Notes: a model not told the origin generated them from the letters alone. 64,000 nt of DNA from Nitrobacter sp035546855 (GCA_035546855.1 DASZVY010000089.1:1-64000), one strand, 5' to 3'. Positions 51,057 through 60,750 are shown, numbered from the stretch's first letter. Made by a program: numbers and translations.

Positions 51057-52454
51057 ATGCGCGGACTGTTCAGGTGGAGTCGCAAATGGTGGCCGGGCGT
51101 CGTTCCGCTCGTCCTTCTCTGGATCGTGGCGGCGTGGCGGACCACAGGCCCGCTGGAAGCCGATCTGACCGCGCAGGCGACCGCGACGTTGAAGGACAGC
51201 GTGCTGAACCGCGTCGGGCTTTCCACAGCCGGCCGGGATGTCACCTTCGCGGCCGAGGCGTTCTCGGAAGAGGGGCGGAGCAGCGCCGTCGCATCGGTGG
51301 AGGCCGTGCCCGGCGTGCGGCTGGTCAACGACCAGACCGCGCTGGTGCCGGAAAGCAAGCCTTACGTCTGGTCGGCGGCGCGCGACGTCGCCAAGGTCAC
51401 GCTTGGCGGCAACACGCCGCTTCCCACCATCCGGAACAAACTGCTCGATGCGGCTCGCGCCACGTTCCCCGGCGTCGAAGTCGTGGACCAGATGAATTTT
51501 GCCCGGGGCGCGCCGAACCGCTTCGATGTCGCCGCGTTGCTGCTGATTGATCAGCTCACCCGGCTCAAGGACGGAAAGATCACCCTCTCGGACAACAAGG
51601 TCGAACTTGAGGGCATGGCGCGCGACCTCGGCGGGCGTGAAGCCATCGCTGCAGGGCTGAATAATCTTCCAGACGGCTTTTCGGTGACCCGCAACGCGGT
51701 GCAGGCGCCACCCTATATCTTCAGCGCCATCAAGGACCCGGTGGCGGGAACGTTGACGCTCAGCGGCTATGTCCCGGACAATGCCGTTCATGCCGAATTG
51801 GTCGCGGCCGCGGGCCGCAAATTCTTCAACGAGAAGGTCATCGACAAGCTGAAGGCCAGCCTTGGCGCGCCGGAGTCGTTCGCCGGCGCGGTCACGCGCG
51901 CGCTCGGTGCGCTGTCGCGGCTGTCGACGGGAACGCTCGAAGTGTCCGACCGCGAGGTGAAATTGTCGGGCGACGCCCTCTACAACGCTGCGGGCAACCA
52001 GATTCGCGCTGATCTTCCGAAGGACATGCCGCGCGATTGGACCGCGAAAACCGAGGTCTCGGTGAAGCCGGCCGCGGCCCCGGTCGACAAGACGGTCTGC
52101 CAGCAGTTGCTTTCGGAACTGCTCGGAAAATCAAAAATCCGTTTCGAATCCGGCCGCGCCAATATCGATCCGGATTCCATCGGGCTGCTCGATCTCCTGG
52201 TGGCGACAGCCTTCCGCTGCCCCTCCGCCACGATCGAGATCATCGGTCATACCGACAGCGACGGCGACGACAAGTTCAACCAAACGCTCTCGGAGCGCCG
52301 CGCGCAGGCGGTTGCCGATTATCTGGTCAAGGCCGGTCTGCCCGCAGACCGGTTCAAGCCGATGGGATACGGCAGCGCGCAGCCCATTGCGCCGAATGAC
52401 AATGATGAGGACAAGGCCAAGAATCGCCGGATCGATTTCGTGGTGAGGCAGTAG
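51057..52454 (+). CDS. OmpA-family protein with BON-like repeats
   Basis: A 465-residue inner-membrane-anchored protein: one transmembrane helix (WWPGVVPLVLLWIVAAW, residues 11-27), a periplasmic part with BON-like repeats (ITLSDNKVELEGMARDLGGR; PVAGTLTLSGYVPDNAVHAE), and a C-terminal OmpA domain (KIRFESGRANIDPDSIGLLD, EIIGHTDSDGDDKFNQTLSE, GYGSAQPIAPNDNDEDKAKN) that binds peptidoglycan. It is translated just ahead of a three-helix membrane protein 2 bp later, probably a functional pair. Confidence 0.9.
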   Translation: MRGLFRWSRKWWPGVVPLVLLWIVAAWRTTGPLEADLTAQATATLKDSVLNRVGLSTAGRDVTFAAEAFSEEGRSSAVASVEAVPGVRLVNDQTALVPESKPYVWSAARDVAKVTLGGNTPLPTIRNKLLDAARATFPGVEVVDQMNFARGAPNRFDVAALLLIDQLTRLKDGKITLSDNKVELEGMARDLGGREAIAAGLNNLPDGFSVTRNAVQAPPYIFSAIKDPVAGTLTLSGYVPDNAVHAELVAAAGRKFFNEKVIDKLKASLGAPESFAGAVTRALGALSRLSTGTLEVSDREVKLSGDALYNAAGNQIRADLPKDMPRDWTAKTEVSVKPAAAPVDKTVCQQLLSELLGKSKIRFESGRANIDPDSIGLLDLLVATAFRCPSATIEIIGHTDSDGDDKFNQTLSERRAQAVADYLVKAGLPADRFKPMGYGSAQPIAPNDNDEDKAKNRRIDFVVRQ

Positions 52455-52456
52455 CG

Positions 52457-52753
52457 ATGGGCTATCTGGTGACGTTTCTCTGGGGCTGGCTGCTTGGAGC
52501 GCTGTTGCTCGGCTTGGGCATGGGCTGGATCGCCGCCGTTCATCATGGCCGTCCGGTCTCGAAAAAAGTGGCCCGATGGCTCGCGCTGCTGGTTGCGCTG
52601 TTGTTGGCGGCAGCCGTCGCGCATATCGTTCCCGGCCGTTTCGGCTACTGGCTCGACCTTGGCCTCGGCATGTTTGGGGTCTATCTGGTCGGATGTGCCA
52701 TCGGCTCATGGCTGCGCGACATCCTGATCGCGCACCAGAGCAGGGCATCTTGA
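52457..52753 (+). CDS. Small three-helix membrane protein
   Basis: A 98-residue protein with three membrane helices (YLVTFLWGWLLGALLLGLGM, ARWLALLVALLLAAAVAHIV, LDLGLGMFGVYLVGCAIG). It starts 2 bp after the OmpA-family gene and belongs to the same operon. I do not recognise a family; a partner or anchor for the OmpA-type protein is likely. Confidence 0.75.
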   Translation: MGYLVTFLWGWLLGALLLGLGMGWIAAVHHGRPVSKKVARWLALLVALLLAAAVAHIVPGRFGYWLDLGLGMFGVYLVGCAIGSWLRDILIAHQSRAS

Positions 52754-52973
52754 GGTCGCCTGCACGACGCAGGGAAAGCGGGCCGGCACGAGCCCCCGCG
52801 GTCCGCCGTCCAGTCTGGACGCTCGACCGGGTCTCTTGTCCTCCGCTGAAGGCAGGCCGGATCTTGATTGCAACCGAATTCCACTGGCGTGGAAAACGCG
52901 CTACCACAGCGTTCGCCGGATCGGTCGTGATGTCGCGAACGGCTCCCGTGGCGGACCGCAGTTCGAGGTCGAG

Positions 52974-53996
52974 ATGCTAGGATCAATACGCAGGGCGATT
53001 TCGGCCCTGCGCCAGAAGCAAATCCTGCACAAGCTCGGCGTTGCGATCAGCGTCACGGTCATCGCGGTCGCGTGCTACGTGCTTTTTCACATCCTGAAGG
53101 GCATCCGGATCAATGAAGTGCTCCAAGCCATCGAGCAGACCGAGCCGCGTTCAATCGCGCTCGCGGCGTTGTTCGTCGCCGCCGGCTATTTCACCCTCAC
53201 ATTCTATGATCTCTTTGCCGTACGGGCGATCGGCGCCTCGCACGTTCCGTACCGGATCAATGCGCTGACCGCGTTCACGAGCTATTCGGTCGGCCACAAT
53301 GTCGGCGCCAGCGTCTTCACCGGCGGCGCGGTGCGCTACCGCATCTATTCGGCCTGGGGGCTGAACGCGATCGACGTCGCAAAAATCTGTTTTCTGGCCG
53401 GGCTGACATTCTGGCTCGGCAACGCCGCGGTGCTGGGGCTCGGCATTGCCTATCATCCCGAGGCGGCGGCGAACATCGATCAGCTTCCGCCTTGGTGCAA
53501 TCGCCTGCTCGCGGTGATCATCCTGCTCGCGCTGATCGGCTACGTCATCTGGGTTTCGGTCAAGCCTCGCAGTGTCGGGCGCGGTCCATGGACCGTGGTC
53601 CTGCCGGGCGGCGCGATGACGCTGCTTCAGATCGCGATCGGCATCGTCGATCTCGGGTTCTGCGCGCTTGCGATGTACGTCCTGGTTCCCGACGAGCCCA
53701 ATCTCGGCTTCGTCGTCGTCGCCGTGATCTTCGTGTCGGCGACCCTGCTGGGTTTTGCCAGTCACTCGCCCGGCGGTCTCGGCGTGTTCGATGCCGCGAT
53801 GCTGGTCGGCCTCTGGCAGATGGACAAGGAGCAACTGCTCGCCGGCATGCTGCTGTTTCGCCTGCTGTATTACATTGCTCCGTTTGTCATTTCGGTCATC
53901 GTGCTGACGTTTCGCGAGGTTATCGTCAATGCCCGGCAGAAGCGTTCGGCTGACGCACGGCCGATCCCGAACGGCTCGCGGGCCGAGGGGTCTTAA
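52974..53996 (+). CDS. Lysylphosphatidylglycerol synthetase-like (YbhN/UPF0104) membrane protein
   Basis: A 340-residue protein with about eight helices. VAISVTVIAVACYVLFHILK is the first; SYSVGHNVGASVFTGGAVRY is the family motif, and GFASHSPGGLGVFDAAML is the second conserved segment. It corresponds to the transmembrane flippase-like part of MprF without the synthetase domain, so lipid transport is possible but not shown. It precedes phoR by 24 bp. Confidence 0.85.
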   Translation: MLGSIRRAISALRQKQILHKLGVAISVTVIAVACYVLFHILKGIRINEVLQAIEQTEPRSIALAALFVAAGYFTLTFYDLFAVRAIGASHVPYRINALTAFTSYSVGHNVGASVFTGGAVRYRIYSAWGLNAIDVAKICFLAGLTFWLGNAAVLGLGIAYHPEAAANIDQLPPWCNRLLAVIILLALIGYVIWVSVKPRSVGRGPWTVVLPGGAMTLLQIAIGIVDLGFCALAMYVLVPDEPNLGFVVVAVIFVSATLLGFASHSPGGLGVFDAAMLVGLWQMDKEQLLAGMLLFRLLYYIAPFVISVIVLTFREVIVNARQKRSADARPIPNGSRAEGS

Positions 53997-54020
53997 TCCG
54001 AGGACGCAATCTGAGGATGC

Positions 54021-55385
54021 ATGGCGACACAGGCGCCTGACGATATCATCAAGCCCGCCCGGGAGGTGACGGTCTCGCCGTCGCGGACGGCGGCGGCCGC
54101 CTCCTCCGGTGCCGAGTCATGGCCGGACCGACTGCGTCATGCCGGCCTCATTCTGCTGGCGGCAGGTCTGGTTCTCGCGGCGCTCGCGGCGTTCGGCGGA
54201 TTGCCGCCGGGGCGTGCGCTGGTGGCGTTCCTTTGCATCGTCGGCGCCGCGCTGGTGCCCTGGCGTCTCCACAACGCGGCGACTGCGCGCGACGCCGCGC
54301 TTGGCGTCAATCCCGTGGAAGCGGCGGCGGTCCGTGCGGTCGTTGCCGGCATGCCGGATCCGACGGTGCTGCTCGACCGGGCCGGCCGTGTGATCCATCT
54401 GAATGCGGCCGCCGCGCAACTCGTGCCGGCGCTGCGCAAGAACGAGCTTGCGCAGTTTGCGCTGCGATCGCCCGCGATCGTCAGCGCATTGCGTGAAGCG
54501 ATCGCGACCCGGGAGACGCGGCGCGCAAGCTATTCGGATCATGTGCCCGTGGATCGCTGGATGGAGCTCACGATCACGCCCGTGGCGGTGCCGACCGCGT
54601 TCGACGGCACCGACCATTGCATGCTGATGACCTTTCATGACCTGACGCCGCTGCGCCGCGCCGAGGAAATGCGCGCCGACTTCGTCGCCAACGCCAGCCA
54701 CGAATTGCGCACGCCGCTTGCGGCCTTGTCCGGATTCATCGACACCCTGCAGGGACCTGCCCGCGACGATCCCAAGGCGCGCGAGCGGTTTCTCGGCATC
54801 ATGCACGCGCAGGCGACGCGCATGGCGCGGCTGATCGACGACCTGCTGTCGCTGTCACGCGTGGAGTTGTCCGCGCATGTCCGGCCGGACACGCTGCTCG
54901 ATCTGATGCCGATCGTGCGTCAGGTTGCGGACGGGCTGGAGCCGCTCGCAGTCGAGCGTCAGACGGCGATCGAGATCGCGTTGCCGGAGACGCCCGTGAT
55001 GATCGCCGGGGATCGCGAGGAATTGCTGCGGCTGTTCGAGAACCTGATCGAGAACGCGCTGAAATACGGCGCTTCCGGCGGCAAGGTGAAAGTCTCCTCG
55101 ATGGCGACGGCCTCCCCGGACGGGACGCCGGAATTCCGGGTGATGGTGCGTGATTTCGGCCCCGGCATCGCTCCTGAACACCTGCCACGACTGACGGAAC
55201 GTTTCTACCGCGTCGATGTCGGCGACAGCCGCGCCCAAGGAGGCACCGGGCTCGGATTATCGCTGGTGAAACATATTCTTAACCGTCACCGGGGCCGTCT
55301 TTTGATCGAAAGTCAGGTCGGACATGGCGCGACCTTTACGGCGGCCTTTCCTCTGCCGCGCCCCGCGGAGACGTCAGAAAAATAA
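54021..55385 (+). CDS. phoR: Phosphate-regulon sensor histidine kinase PhoR
   Basis: A 454-residue kinase. Two helices (about 40-60 and 65-85) anchor it; a PAS domain follows (PDPTVLLDRAGRVIHLNAAA), then the dimerisation box with His227 in NASHELRTPLAALSGF and the ATPase domain with NLIENALKYGASGG, DFGPGIAPEHLPRLTERFYR and GTGLGLSLVKH. It senses phosphate status through PhoU and the Pst transporter and phosphorylates PhoB. A PHO box separates it from pstS. Confidence 0.95.
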   Translation: MATQAPDDIIKPAREVTVSPSRTAAAASSGAESWPDRLRHAGLILLAAGLVLAALAAFGGLPPGRALVAFLCIVGAALVPWRLHNAATARDAALGVNPVEAAAVRAVVAGMPDPTVLLDRAGRVIHLNAAAAQLVPALRKNELAQFALRSPAIVSALREAIATRETRRASYSDHVPVDRWMELTITPVAVPTAFDGTDHCMLMTFHDLTPLRRAEEMRADFVANASHELRTPLAALSGFIDTLQGPARDDPKARERFLGIMHAQATRMARLIDDLLSLSRVELSAHVRPDTLLDLMPIVRQVADGLEPLAVERQTAIEIALPETPVMIAGDREELLRLFENLIENALKYGASGGKVKVSSMATASPDGTPEFRVMVRDFGPGIAPEHLPRLTERFYRVDVGDSRAQGGTGLGLSLVKHILNRHRGRLLIESQVGHGATFTAAFPLPRPAETSEK

Positions 55386-55405
55386 GCTATTTCAGCAGCT
55401 TATAT

Positions 55406-55423
55406 GTGTCATCCAGCCGTCAT
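55406..55423 (+). promoter_or_regulatory. PHO box upstream of pstS
   Basis: GTGTCAT-CCAG-CCGTCAT has the two 7-bp direct half-sites with a 4-bp spacer of the PhoB-binding consensus (CTGTCAT-N4-CTGTCAT). It lies 86 bp before the pstS start and ends 20 bp after the phoR stop. This predicts PhoB-dependent induction of pstSCAB-phoU-phoB at low phosphate. Confidence 0.85.
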
Positions 55424-55508
55424 CGAACCTTCGTAAAAGCAGCATCGACCGCTCTTAAAGGGGCGTTGCGGGCGCATCGGCGCTGTATCGAACGCATGGG
55501 AGACCAGC

Positions 55509-56522
55509 ATGAATTTCTTCAAGGCCATTCTTGCCGCGGGCCTCGTCGCCGCATCGACCTCTGCCATGGCGGCGGATGTCACCGGAGCGGGTTCATCGTT
55601 TATTTACCCTGTCCTGGCGAAGTGGGCCGACGCCTACAAGACCGCGTCCGGCAACGCCATCAACTACCAGTCGATCGGCTCCGGCGCGGGCATCAAGCAG
55701 ATCCAGGCCAAGACCGTCACCTTCGGTGCGACCGACGCGCCGCTGAAGCCCGAGCAGCTCGAGAAGGACGGTCTCGCGCAGTGGCCGATGATCATGGGCG
55801 CGATCGTTCCGGTCGTGAACCTTGAAGGCGTTAAGGCCGGCGACATGACGTTCGACGGCGAGACGCTGGCCAACATTTTCCTCGGCAAGATCACCAAATG
55901 GGATGATCCGGCCATCAAGAAGCTCAATCCGAAACTGAACCTGCCGTCGTCGGCGATCAGCGTCGTGCACCGCGCCGACGGCTCCGGCACCACCTTCAAC
56001 TTCACCGATTATCTGTCGAAGGTCAGCGCGGACTGGAAGTCCAAGGTTGGCTTCGGAACCGCGGTCGAATGGCCGGTCGGCGTCGGCGCCAAGGGCAATG
56101 AAGGCGTCTCGGCCAATATCGGCCAGGCCAAGGGCTCGATCGGTTACGTCGAGTATGCCTACGCCAAGCAGAACAAGCTGTCCTACACCGCGCTGATCAA
56201 CAAGGCGGGCAAGACCGTTCAGCCGACCTCCGAAGCGTTTCAGGCGGCGGCGTCCAACGCCGACTGGGTCCACGCGCCCGGCTATTATCTGATCCTGACC
56301 AACCAGCCCGGGGACAAGTCGTGGCCGATCGTCGCCTCGACCTTCGTGCTCATGCACAAGGTGCCGACCGACAAGGCGGCCACGGCCGAAGCGCTGAAGT
56401 TCTTCGGCTTCGCCTTCGACAAGGGTGCCAAGCTGGCCGAGGATCTCGATTACGTGCCGATGCCGGCCAATGTGATCGACCTGATCAAGAAGACCTGGAG
56501 CGCCGACGTCAAGTCGATGTGA
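55509..56522 (+). CDS. pstS: Phosphate-binding periplasmic protein PstS
   Basis: The 337-residue protein captures phosphate for the Pst ABC transporter. Signal peptide FFKAILAAGLVAASTSAMA with cleavage before ADVTG. The mature start GAGSSFIYPVLAKWADAYK and QSIGSGAGIKQI, GATDAPLKPEQL and RADGSGTTFNFTDYLSK hold the phosphate-binding loops. Length is normal. A strong terminator-like hairpin directly follows, which would favour high PstS over the membrane subunits. Confidence 0.97.
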   Translation: MNFFKAILAAGLVAASTSAMAADVTGAGSSFIYPVLAKWADAYKTASGNAINYQSIGSGAGIKQIQAKTVTFGATDAPLKPEQLEKDGLAQWPMIMGAIVPVVNLEGVKAGDMTFDGETLANIFLGKITKWDDPAIKKLNPKLNLPSSAISVVHRADGSGTTFNFTDYLSKVSADWKSKVGFGTAVEWPVGVGAKGNEGVSANIGQAKGSIGYVEYAYAKQNKLSYTALINKAGKTVQPTSEAFQAAASNADWVHAPGYYLILTNQPGDKSWPIVASTFVLMHKVPTDKAATAEALKFFGFAFDKGAKLAEDLDYVPMPANVIDLIKKTWSADVKSM

Positions 56523-56527
56523 TCTGT

Positions 56528-56563
56528 CCGGGGAAGAGAGGCGATCTCTCTTCCCCGGTTTTT
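56528..56563 (+). terminator. Terminator/attenuator between pstS and pstC
   Basis: CCGGGGAAGAGAG pairs exactly (13 bp) with CTCTCTTCCCCGG over a 5-base GCGAT loop and is followed by TTTTT. It is an intrinsic terminator inside the operon, giving partial termination so that PstS is made in excess. Confidence 0.9.
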
Positions 56564-56604
56564 CCAGACGTCGAGTGACAGCCCGAATGATGGATGTGTA
56601 AGAC

Positions 56605-57615
56605 GTGGGGGATGGCGTGGCCGATCTAGCTGTTCAGAGTAGCGCAATGGACGTCGCCGGACCTTACGATCGCGCCCGGGCTCTCAATGCTTTCAAGTTC
56701 GGCGACAATGTCTTTTACTGGGCGACGCGCCTCAGCGCGATCTCGGTGCTCTTGATCCTGAGCGGAATCATTCTGTCCCTGATTGCCGGCGCGTGGCCGG
56801 CGATGCGGGAATACGGCTTTGCCTTTCTGTGGACGCGGCGATGGGCCCCGGAGGCCGATCCGCCGGTTCTCGGCGCGGTCGGTCCGATCTATGGCACGCT
56901 GCTGACCTCGCTGATCGCCATGGCGATCGCCATTCCGGTCGGGCTTGGCATTGCCGTCTTCCTCACTGAATTATGTCCGCAATGGCTGCGTCGGCCGATC
57001 GGTATCGCCATCGAACTGCTCGCCGGCATTCCCTCGATCATCTACGGCATGTGGGGATTTTTCGTGCTTGGCCCGTTTCTGGCTGACACCTTTCAGCCGT
57101 TCATGATCCGGATGTGCGCAGGCGTGCCGGTGCTCGGAACCATCTTCGCAGGGCCGCCGTCCTATCTCAGCCTGTTCAATGCGTCGCTGATCCTTGCGAT
57201 CATGGTGCTGCCGTTCATCACCGCGATTTCGGTCGACGTGTTCAAGACCGTGCCGCCGGTGCTGAAGGAGGCGGCCTATGGCATCGGCTGCACCACCTGG
57301 GAAGTCGTGCGCAACGTGGTGATTCCCTACACGCGGGTCGGCGTGATCGGCGGCATCATGCTGGCGCTGGGCCGGGCTCTTGGCGAGACCATGGCGGTGA
57401 CATTCATCATCGGCAACGCATTCCGGATTTCGGGTTCGATCTTCGCGCCGGGCACCACGATTTCGGCGGCGATCGCCAGCGAATTCGCCGAGAGTGCCGG
57501 CTTGCATCAGTCCGGCTTGATGCTGCTCGGCCTGCTGCTGTTCGTGCTGACGTTTTTCGTGCTGGCCGGGGCGCGGCTGATGCTGCTGCGGCTCGAGCAG
57601 AAAGCGGGGAACTAG
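56605..57615 (+). CDS. pstC: Phosphate ABC-transporter permease PstC
   Basis: A 336-residue permease with six helices; IYGTLLTSLIAMAIAIPVGL, ELLAGIPSIIYGMWGFFVLG and the EAA-type loop EAAYGIGCTTWEVVRNVVIP are family motifs. Start is uncertain: GTG at 56605 or 56617, or ATG at 56647 (DVAGPYDRARALNAFKFGD); none has a convincing ribosome-binding site. Forms the channel with PstA. Confidence 0.93.
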   Translation: MGDGVADLAVQSSAMDVAGPYDRARALNAFKFGDNVFYWATRLSAISVLLILSGIILSLIAGAWPAMREYGFAFLWTRRWAPEADPPVLGAVGPIYGTLLTSLIAMAIAIPVGLGIAVFLTELCPQWLRRPIGIAIELLAGIPSIIYGMWGFFVLGPFLADTFQPFMIRMCAGVPVLGTIFAGPPSYLSLFNASLILAIMVLPFITAISVDVFKTVPPVLKEAAYGIGCTTWEVVRNVVIPYTRVGVIGGIMLALGRALGETMAVTFIIGNAFRISGSIFAPGTTISAAIASEFAESAGLHQSGLMLLGLLLFVLTFFVLAGARLMLLRLEQKAGN

Positions 57616-57627
57616 GCAGGTGAAGCC

Positions 57628-58473
57628 ATGAACCCGATCTACATCAAGCGCCGCCGCCGCGATATGACCGTCAGGTTCCTGTGCCTGGCCGCCGCGATCT
57701 TCGGCGTCGCGTGGCTCGCGATGATCCTGTTCACGCTGTTTTACAACGGCCTGGCCGGTCTCAATTTCGAGATCTTCACCCGCAACACGCCGCCGCCGGG
57801 TTCGACCCATGGCGGGCTGCTCAACGCCATCGTCGGCTCCCTCATCATGACCGTGATCGGGGTGGGCATCGGCGCTCCGCTCGGCATGCTCGCCGGCACC
57901 TACCTCGCCGAATACGGCAAGCACGACCGGCTGTCGCCGGTGATCCGTTTCATCAACGACATCCTGCTCAGCGCGCCCTCGATCATCATCGGCCTGTTCA
58001 TCTATGGCGCGGTGGTGGTGCCGATGCGGGGCTTCTCCGCGATCGCGGGCGGGCTGGCGTTGGCCGTCATCGTGATTCCCGTCGTGCTGCGCACCGCCGA
58101 GGACATGTTGCGGCTGGTCCCCAATCCGCTGCGTGAGGCGGCCTCCGCGCTGGGCCTGCCGCGCTCGCTGGTGATCCGCAAGATCGCCTATCGCTCGGCG
58201 CGCGCCGGCCTCATCACCGGCGTGCTGCTGGCCACCGCGCGGGTGGCCGGCGAAACCGCGCCGTTGCTGTTCACCGCGCTCAGCAACCAGTTCTTCAGTC
58301 TCGACCTGACGCGGTCGATCGCCAACCTGCCGGTGACCATCAACAACTTCGTCCAGAGCCCGTATCCCTACTGGAAGCAGCTTGCCTGGAGCGGCGCGCT
58401 GCTGATCACGCTGACCGTGCTGGCGCTGAACGTCGGTGCCCGCATGATCGGCGCCGAAAGGAAATCAAAATGA
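57628..58473 (+). CDS. pstA: Phosphate ABC-transporter permease PstA
   Basis: A 281-residue permease with six helices. YLAEYGKHDRLSPVIRFIND, LLSAPSIIIGLFIYGAVVVP and the EAA loop REAASALGLPRSLVIRKIAY are characteristic. It starts 12 bp after pstC and overlaps pstB by 4 bp. Pairs with PstC in the membrane. Confidence 0.96.
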   Translation: MNPIYIKRRRRDMTVRFLCLAAAIFGVAWLAMILFTLFYNGLAGLNFEIFTRNTPPPGSTHGGLLNAIVGSLIMTVIGVGIGAPLGMLAGTYLAEYGKHDRLSPVIRFINDILLSAPSIIIGLFIYGAVVVPMRGFSAIAGGLALAVIVIPVVLRTAEDMLRLVPNPLREAASALGLPRSLVIRKIAYRSARAGLITGVLLATARVAGETAPLLFTALSNQFFSLDLTRSIANLPVTINNFVQSPYPYWKQLAWSGALLITLTVLALNVGARMIGAERKSK

Positions 58474-59291
58474 GTGATCTGTCCGTCGCGTCCAGCGCAA
58501 GTGCCTCGGTGCCGCCGGTTCGGGCGGCCACCGACAGCCGAGCCAAGGTCACCGTGCGTGACCTCAACTTCTATTACGGCGAGCATCACGCCCTGAAGGG
58601 CATCAATCTCAAGCTGATGACGGGTCAGGTGACCGCGTTCATCGGCCCCTCCGGCTGCGGCAAGTCGACCCTGCTGCGGATATTCAACCGGATGTACGAT
58701 CTTTACCCGGGTCAGCGCGCCGAGGGGCATGTGATGCTGGACAACACCAACATCCTCGACCCCAGGCTCGACCTCAACCTGCTGCGGGCGCGGGTCGGCA
58801 TGGTGTTCCAGAAGCCGACGCCGTTCCCGATGACGATCTACGAGAACATCGCATTCGGCATCCGGCTTTATGAGAAGCTCCCGAAGTCCGAGATGGACGG
58901 ACGGGTGGAGCAGGCGCTGCGCGGCGGCGCGCTCTGGAACGAGGTGAAGGACAAGCTCAACGCCAGCGGCCTCAGTTTGTCGGGCGGCCAGCAGCAGCGG
59001 CTCTGCATCGCACGCACCATCGCGGTACGTCCCGAAGTCATCCTGTTCGACGAGCCCTGCTCGGCGCTCGATCCGATCTCGACCGCCAAGGTCGAGGAAT
59101 TGATCGACGAGCTGAAGGAGGACTACACCATCGCGATCGTCACGCATAACATGCAGCAGGCCGCGCGCGTATCGGATTCCACGGCATTCATGTACCTCGG
59201 CGAAATGATCGAGTTCGGCCCGACCAACAAGTTGTTCACCTCGCCGGCCGACCGCCGCACCCAGGACTATATTACGGGCCGCTTCGGCTGA
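58470..59291 (+). CDS. pstB: Phosphate ABC-transporter ATPase PstB
   Basis: The 273-residue ATPase energises phosphate uptake. Walker A GPSGCGKST, Q-loop VFQKPTPFPMTI, signature LSGGQQQRLCIA, Walker B VILFDEPCSALDP and the H-loop AIVTHNMQQA are all present. Its ATG overlaps the pstA TGA (ATGA), so it is translationally coupled. It also carries the signal toward PhoU and PhoR. Confidence 0.97.
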   Translation: MSDLSVASSASASVPPVRAATDSRAKVTVRDLNFYYGEHHALKGINLKLMTGQVTAFIGPSGCGKSTLLRIFNRMYDLYPGQRAEGHVMLDNTNILDPRLDLNLLRARVGMVFQKPTPFPMTIYENIAFGIRLYEKLPKSEMDGRVEQALRGGALWNEVKDKLNASGLSLSGGQQQRLCIARTIAVRPEVILFDEPCSALDPISTAKVEELIDELKEDYTIAIVTHNMQQAARVSDSTAFMYLGEMIEFGPTNKLFTSPADRRTQDYITGRFG

Positions 59292-59319
59292 CGCTGGCAG
59301 AAGGGCCGGGAGAACGGAC

Positions 59320-60036
59320 ATGGCATTTGAACATACCGCCAAGGCTTTCGACGACGATCTTCAGGAACTGACGCGGCTGGTCTCCGAGATGGGCGGTCTC
59401 GCCGAGCGGCAGATCGTAGAGTCCGTCGACGCGCTGATCCGCCGTGACGCCGCGCTCGGCGCGCGCGTCGTCGCCGCCGATGCCGAGATCGACCAGTTGC
59501 AGCGCCTGATCGAGGAGCGCGCGGTGCTGACCATCGCGCGGCGGCAGCCGATGGCGGTGGACCTGCGCGAGATCGTCGGCGCCATGCGCGTCGCCATCGA
59601 TCTCGAGCGGATCGGCGACCTCGCCAAGAACATGGGCAAGCGCGTCGTCGCGCTCGACAGCGATTTCCACCCGCTGAAACTGATCCGCGGCCTCGAGCAT
59701 ATGACCGACTTGGTCCAGTCGCAGGTCAAGTCGGTGCTCGACGCCTACGCCGCGCACGACCTGCCGGCCGCGATGGCGGTGTGGAAGGGCGACGAGGAGG
59801 TCGACGCCATCTGCACCTCGCTGTTCCGTGAACTCCTGACCTACATGATGGAGGATCCGCGCAACATCGGCTTCTGCATTCACCTGATGTTCTGCGCCAA
59901 GAACATCGAACGCATCGGCGATCACGCCACGAATATCGCGGAGACGGTCTTCTACATGATCGAAGGCCAGCAGATGCTCGACAAGCGCCCCAAGGGCGAC
60001 ATGACGAGCTTTGCGACGGCCGCTCCCGGAAACTAG
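59320..60036 (+). CDS. phoU: Phosphate-signalling protein PhoU
   Basis: The 238-residue protein is made of two repeats of three helices. The metal-cluster motif ERIGDLAKNMGKR appears at about 85-100 and again as ERIGDHATNIAETVFY near 190. PhoU links Pst transporter activity to PhoR and represses the regulon when phosphate is plentiful. Confidence 0.96.
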   Translation: MAFEHTAKAFDDDLQELTRLVSEMGGLAERQIVESVDALIRRDAALGARVVAADAEIDQLQRLIEERAVLTIARRQPMAVDLREIVGAMRVAIDLERIGDLAKNMGKRVVALDSDFHPLKLIRGLEHMTDLVQSQVKSVLDAYAAHDLPAAMAVWKGDEEVDAICTSLFRELLTYMMEDPRNIGFCIHLMFCAKNIERIGDHATNIAETVFYMIEGQQMLDKRPKGDMTSFATAAPGN

Positions 60037-60048
60037 GACGAACGAAAT

Positions 60049-60750
60049 ATGGGTGCACGCATTCTGGTGGTTGAAGACGAGGAGGCGTTGACGACGCTGC
60101 TGCGCTACAACCTCGACGCCGAAGGCTACGAGGTCGAGACCGTGGCGCGCGGCGACGAGGCCGATACGCGGCTGAAGGAGCGGGTCCCCGATCTCGTCGT
60201 GCTCGACTGGATGCTGCCGGGCCTGTCCGGCATCGAATTGTGCCGCCGCCTGCGCGCGCGGCAGGACACCAGGCAGCTTCCGATCATCATGCTCACCGCG
60301 CGCGGCGAGGAGAGCGAGCGGGTGCGCGGGCTCGCGACTGGCGCAGACGACTACATCGTCAAGCCGTTCTCGGTGCCGGAATTGCTGGCGCGGGTGAAAG
60401 GTCTGTTGCGGCGCGCGAGTCCCGAACGGCTGGCGACGGTGCTCACCTTCGGCGACATCGAACTCGACCGCGACAAGCACCGCGTCGCGCGCTCCGGCCG
60501 CCCGATCGATCTCGGCCCGACCGAATACCGATTGCTGGAATTCTTCCTCGAACATCCCGGCCGCGTCTTCAGCCGCGAGCAACTGCTCGACAGCGTATGG
60601 GGCCGCGACATCTACATCGACGAACGCACCGTGGATGTGCACATCGGCCGCCTGCGCAAGCTGCTCAATCCCGGCCAGGAAGTCGATCCGATCCGCACCG
60701 TGCGCGGCGCCGGCTACGCCCTCGACGACCGCTTCCAGAAGGTCGGGTGA
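60049..60750 (+). CDS. phoB: Phosphate-regulon response regulator PhoB
   Basis: The 233-residue regulator has a receiver domain with phospho-acceptor Asp53 (VVLDWMLPGLSG), acidic pair near residue 10 (VVEDEEAL) and switch Lys in YIVKPFSVPELLA. The C-terminal OmpR-type winged helix includes RTVDVHIGRLRKLLNPG. It binds PHO boxes such as the one at 55406. Last gene of the regulon cluster. Confidence 0.96.
   Translation: MGARILVVEDEEALTTLLRYNLDAEGYEVETVARGDEADTRLKERVPDLVVLDWMLPGLSGIELCRRLRARQDTRQLPIIMLTARGEESERVRGLATGADDYIVKPFSVPELLARVKGLLRRASPERLATVLTFGDIELDRDKHRVARSGRPIDLGPTEYRLLEFFLEHPGRVFSREQLLDSVWGRDIYIDERTVDVHIGRLRKLLNPGQEVDPIRTVRGAGYALDDRFQKVG

Noticed and set aside
54855..55238. Antisense frames within phoR and the pst genes.
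   Set aside because: All are complements of well-supported coding regions.
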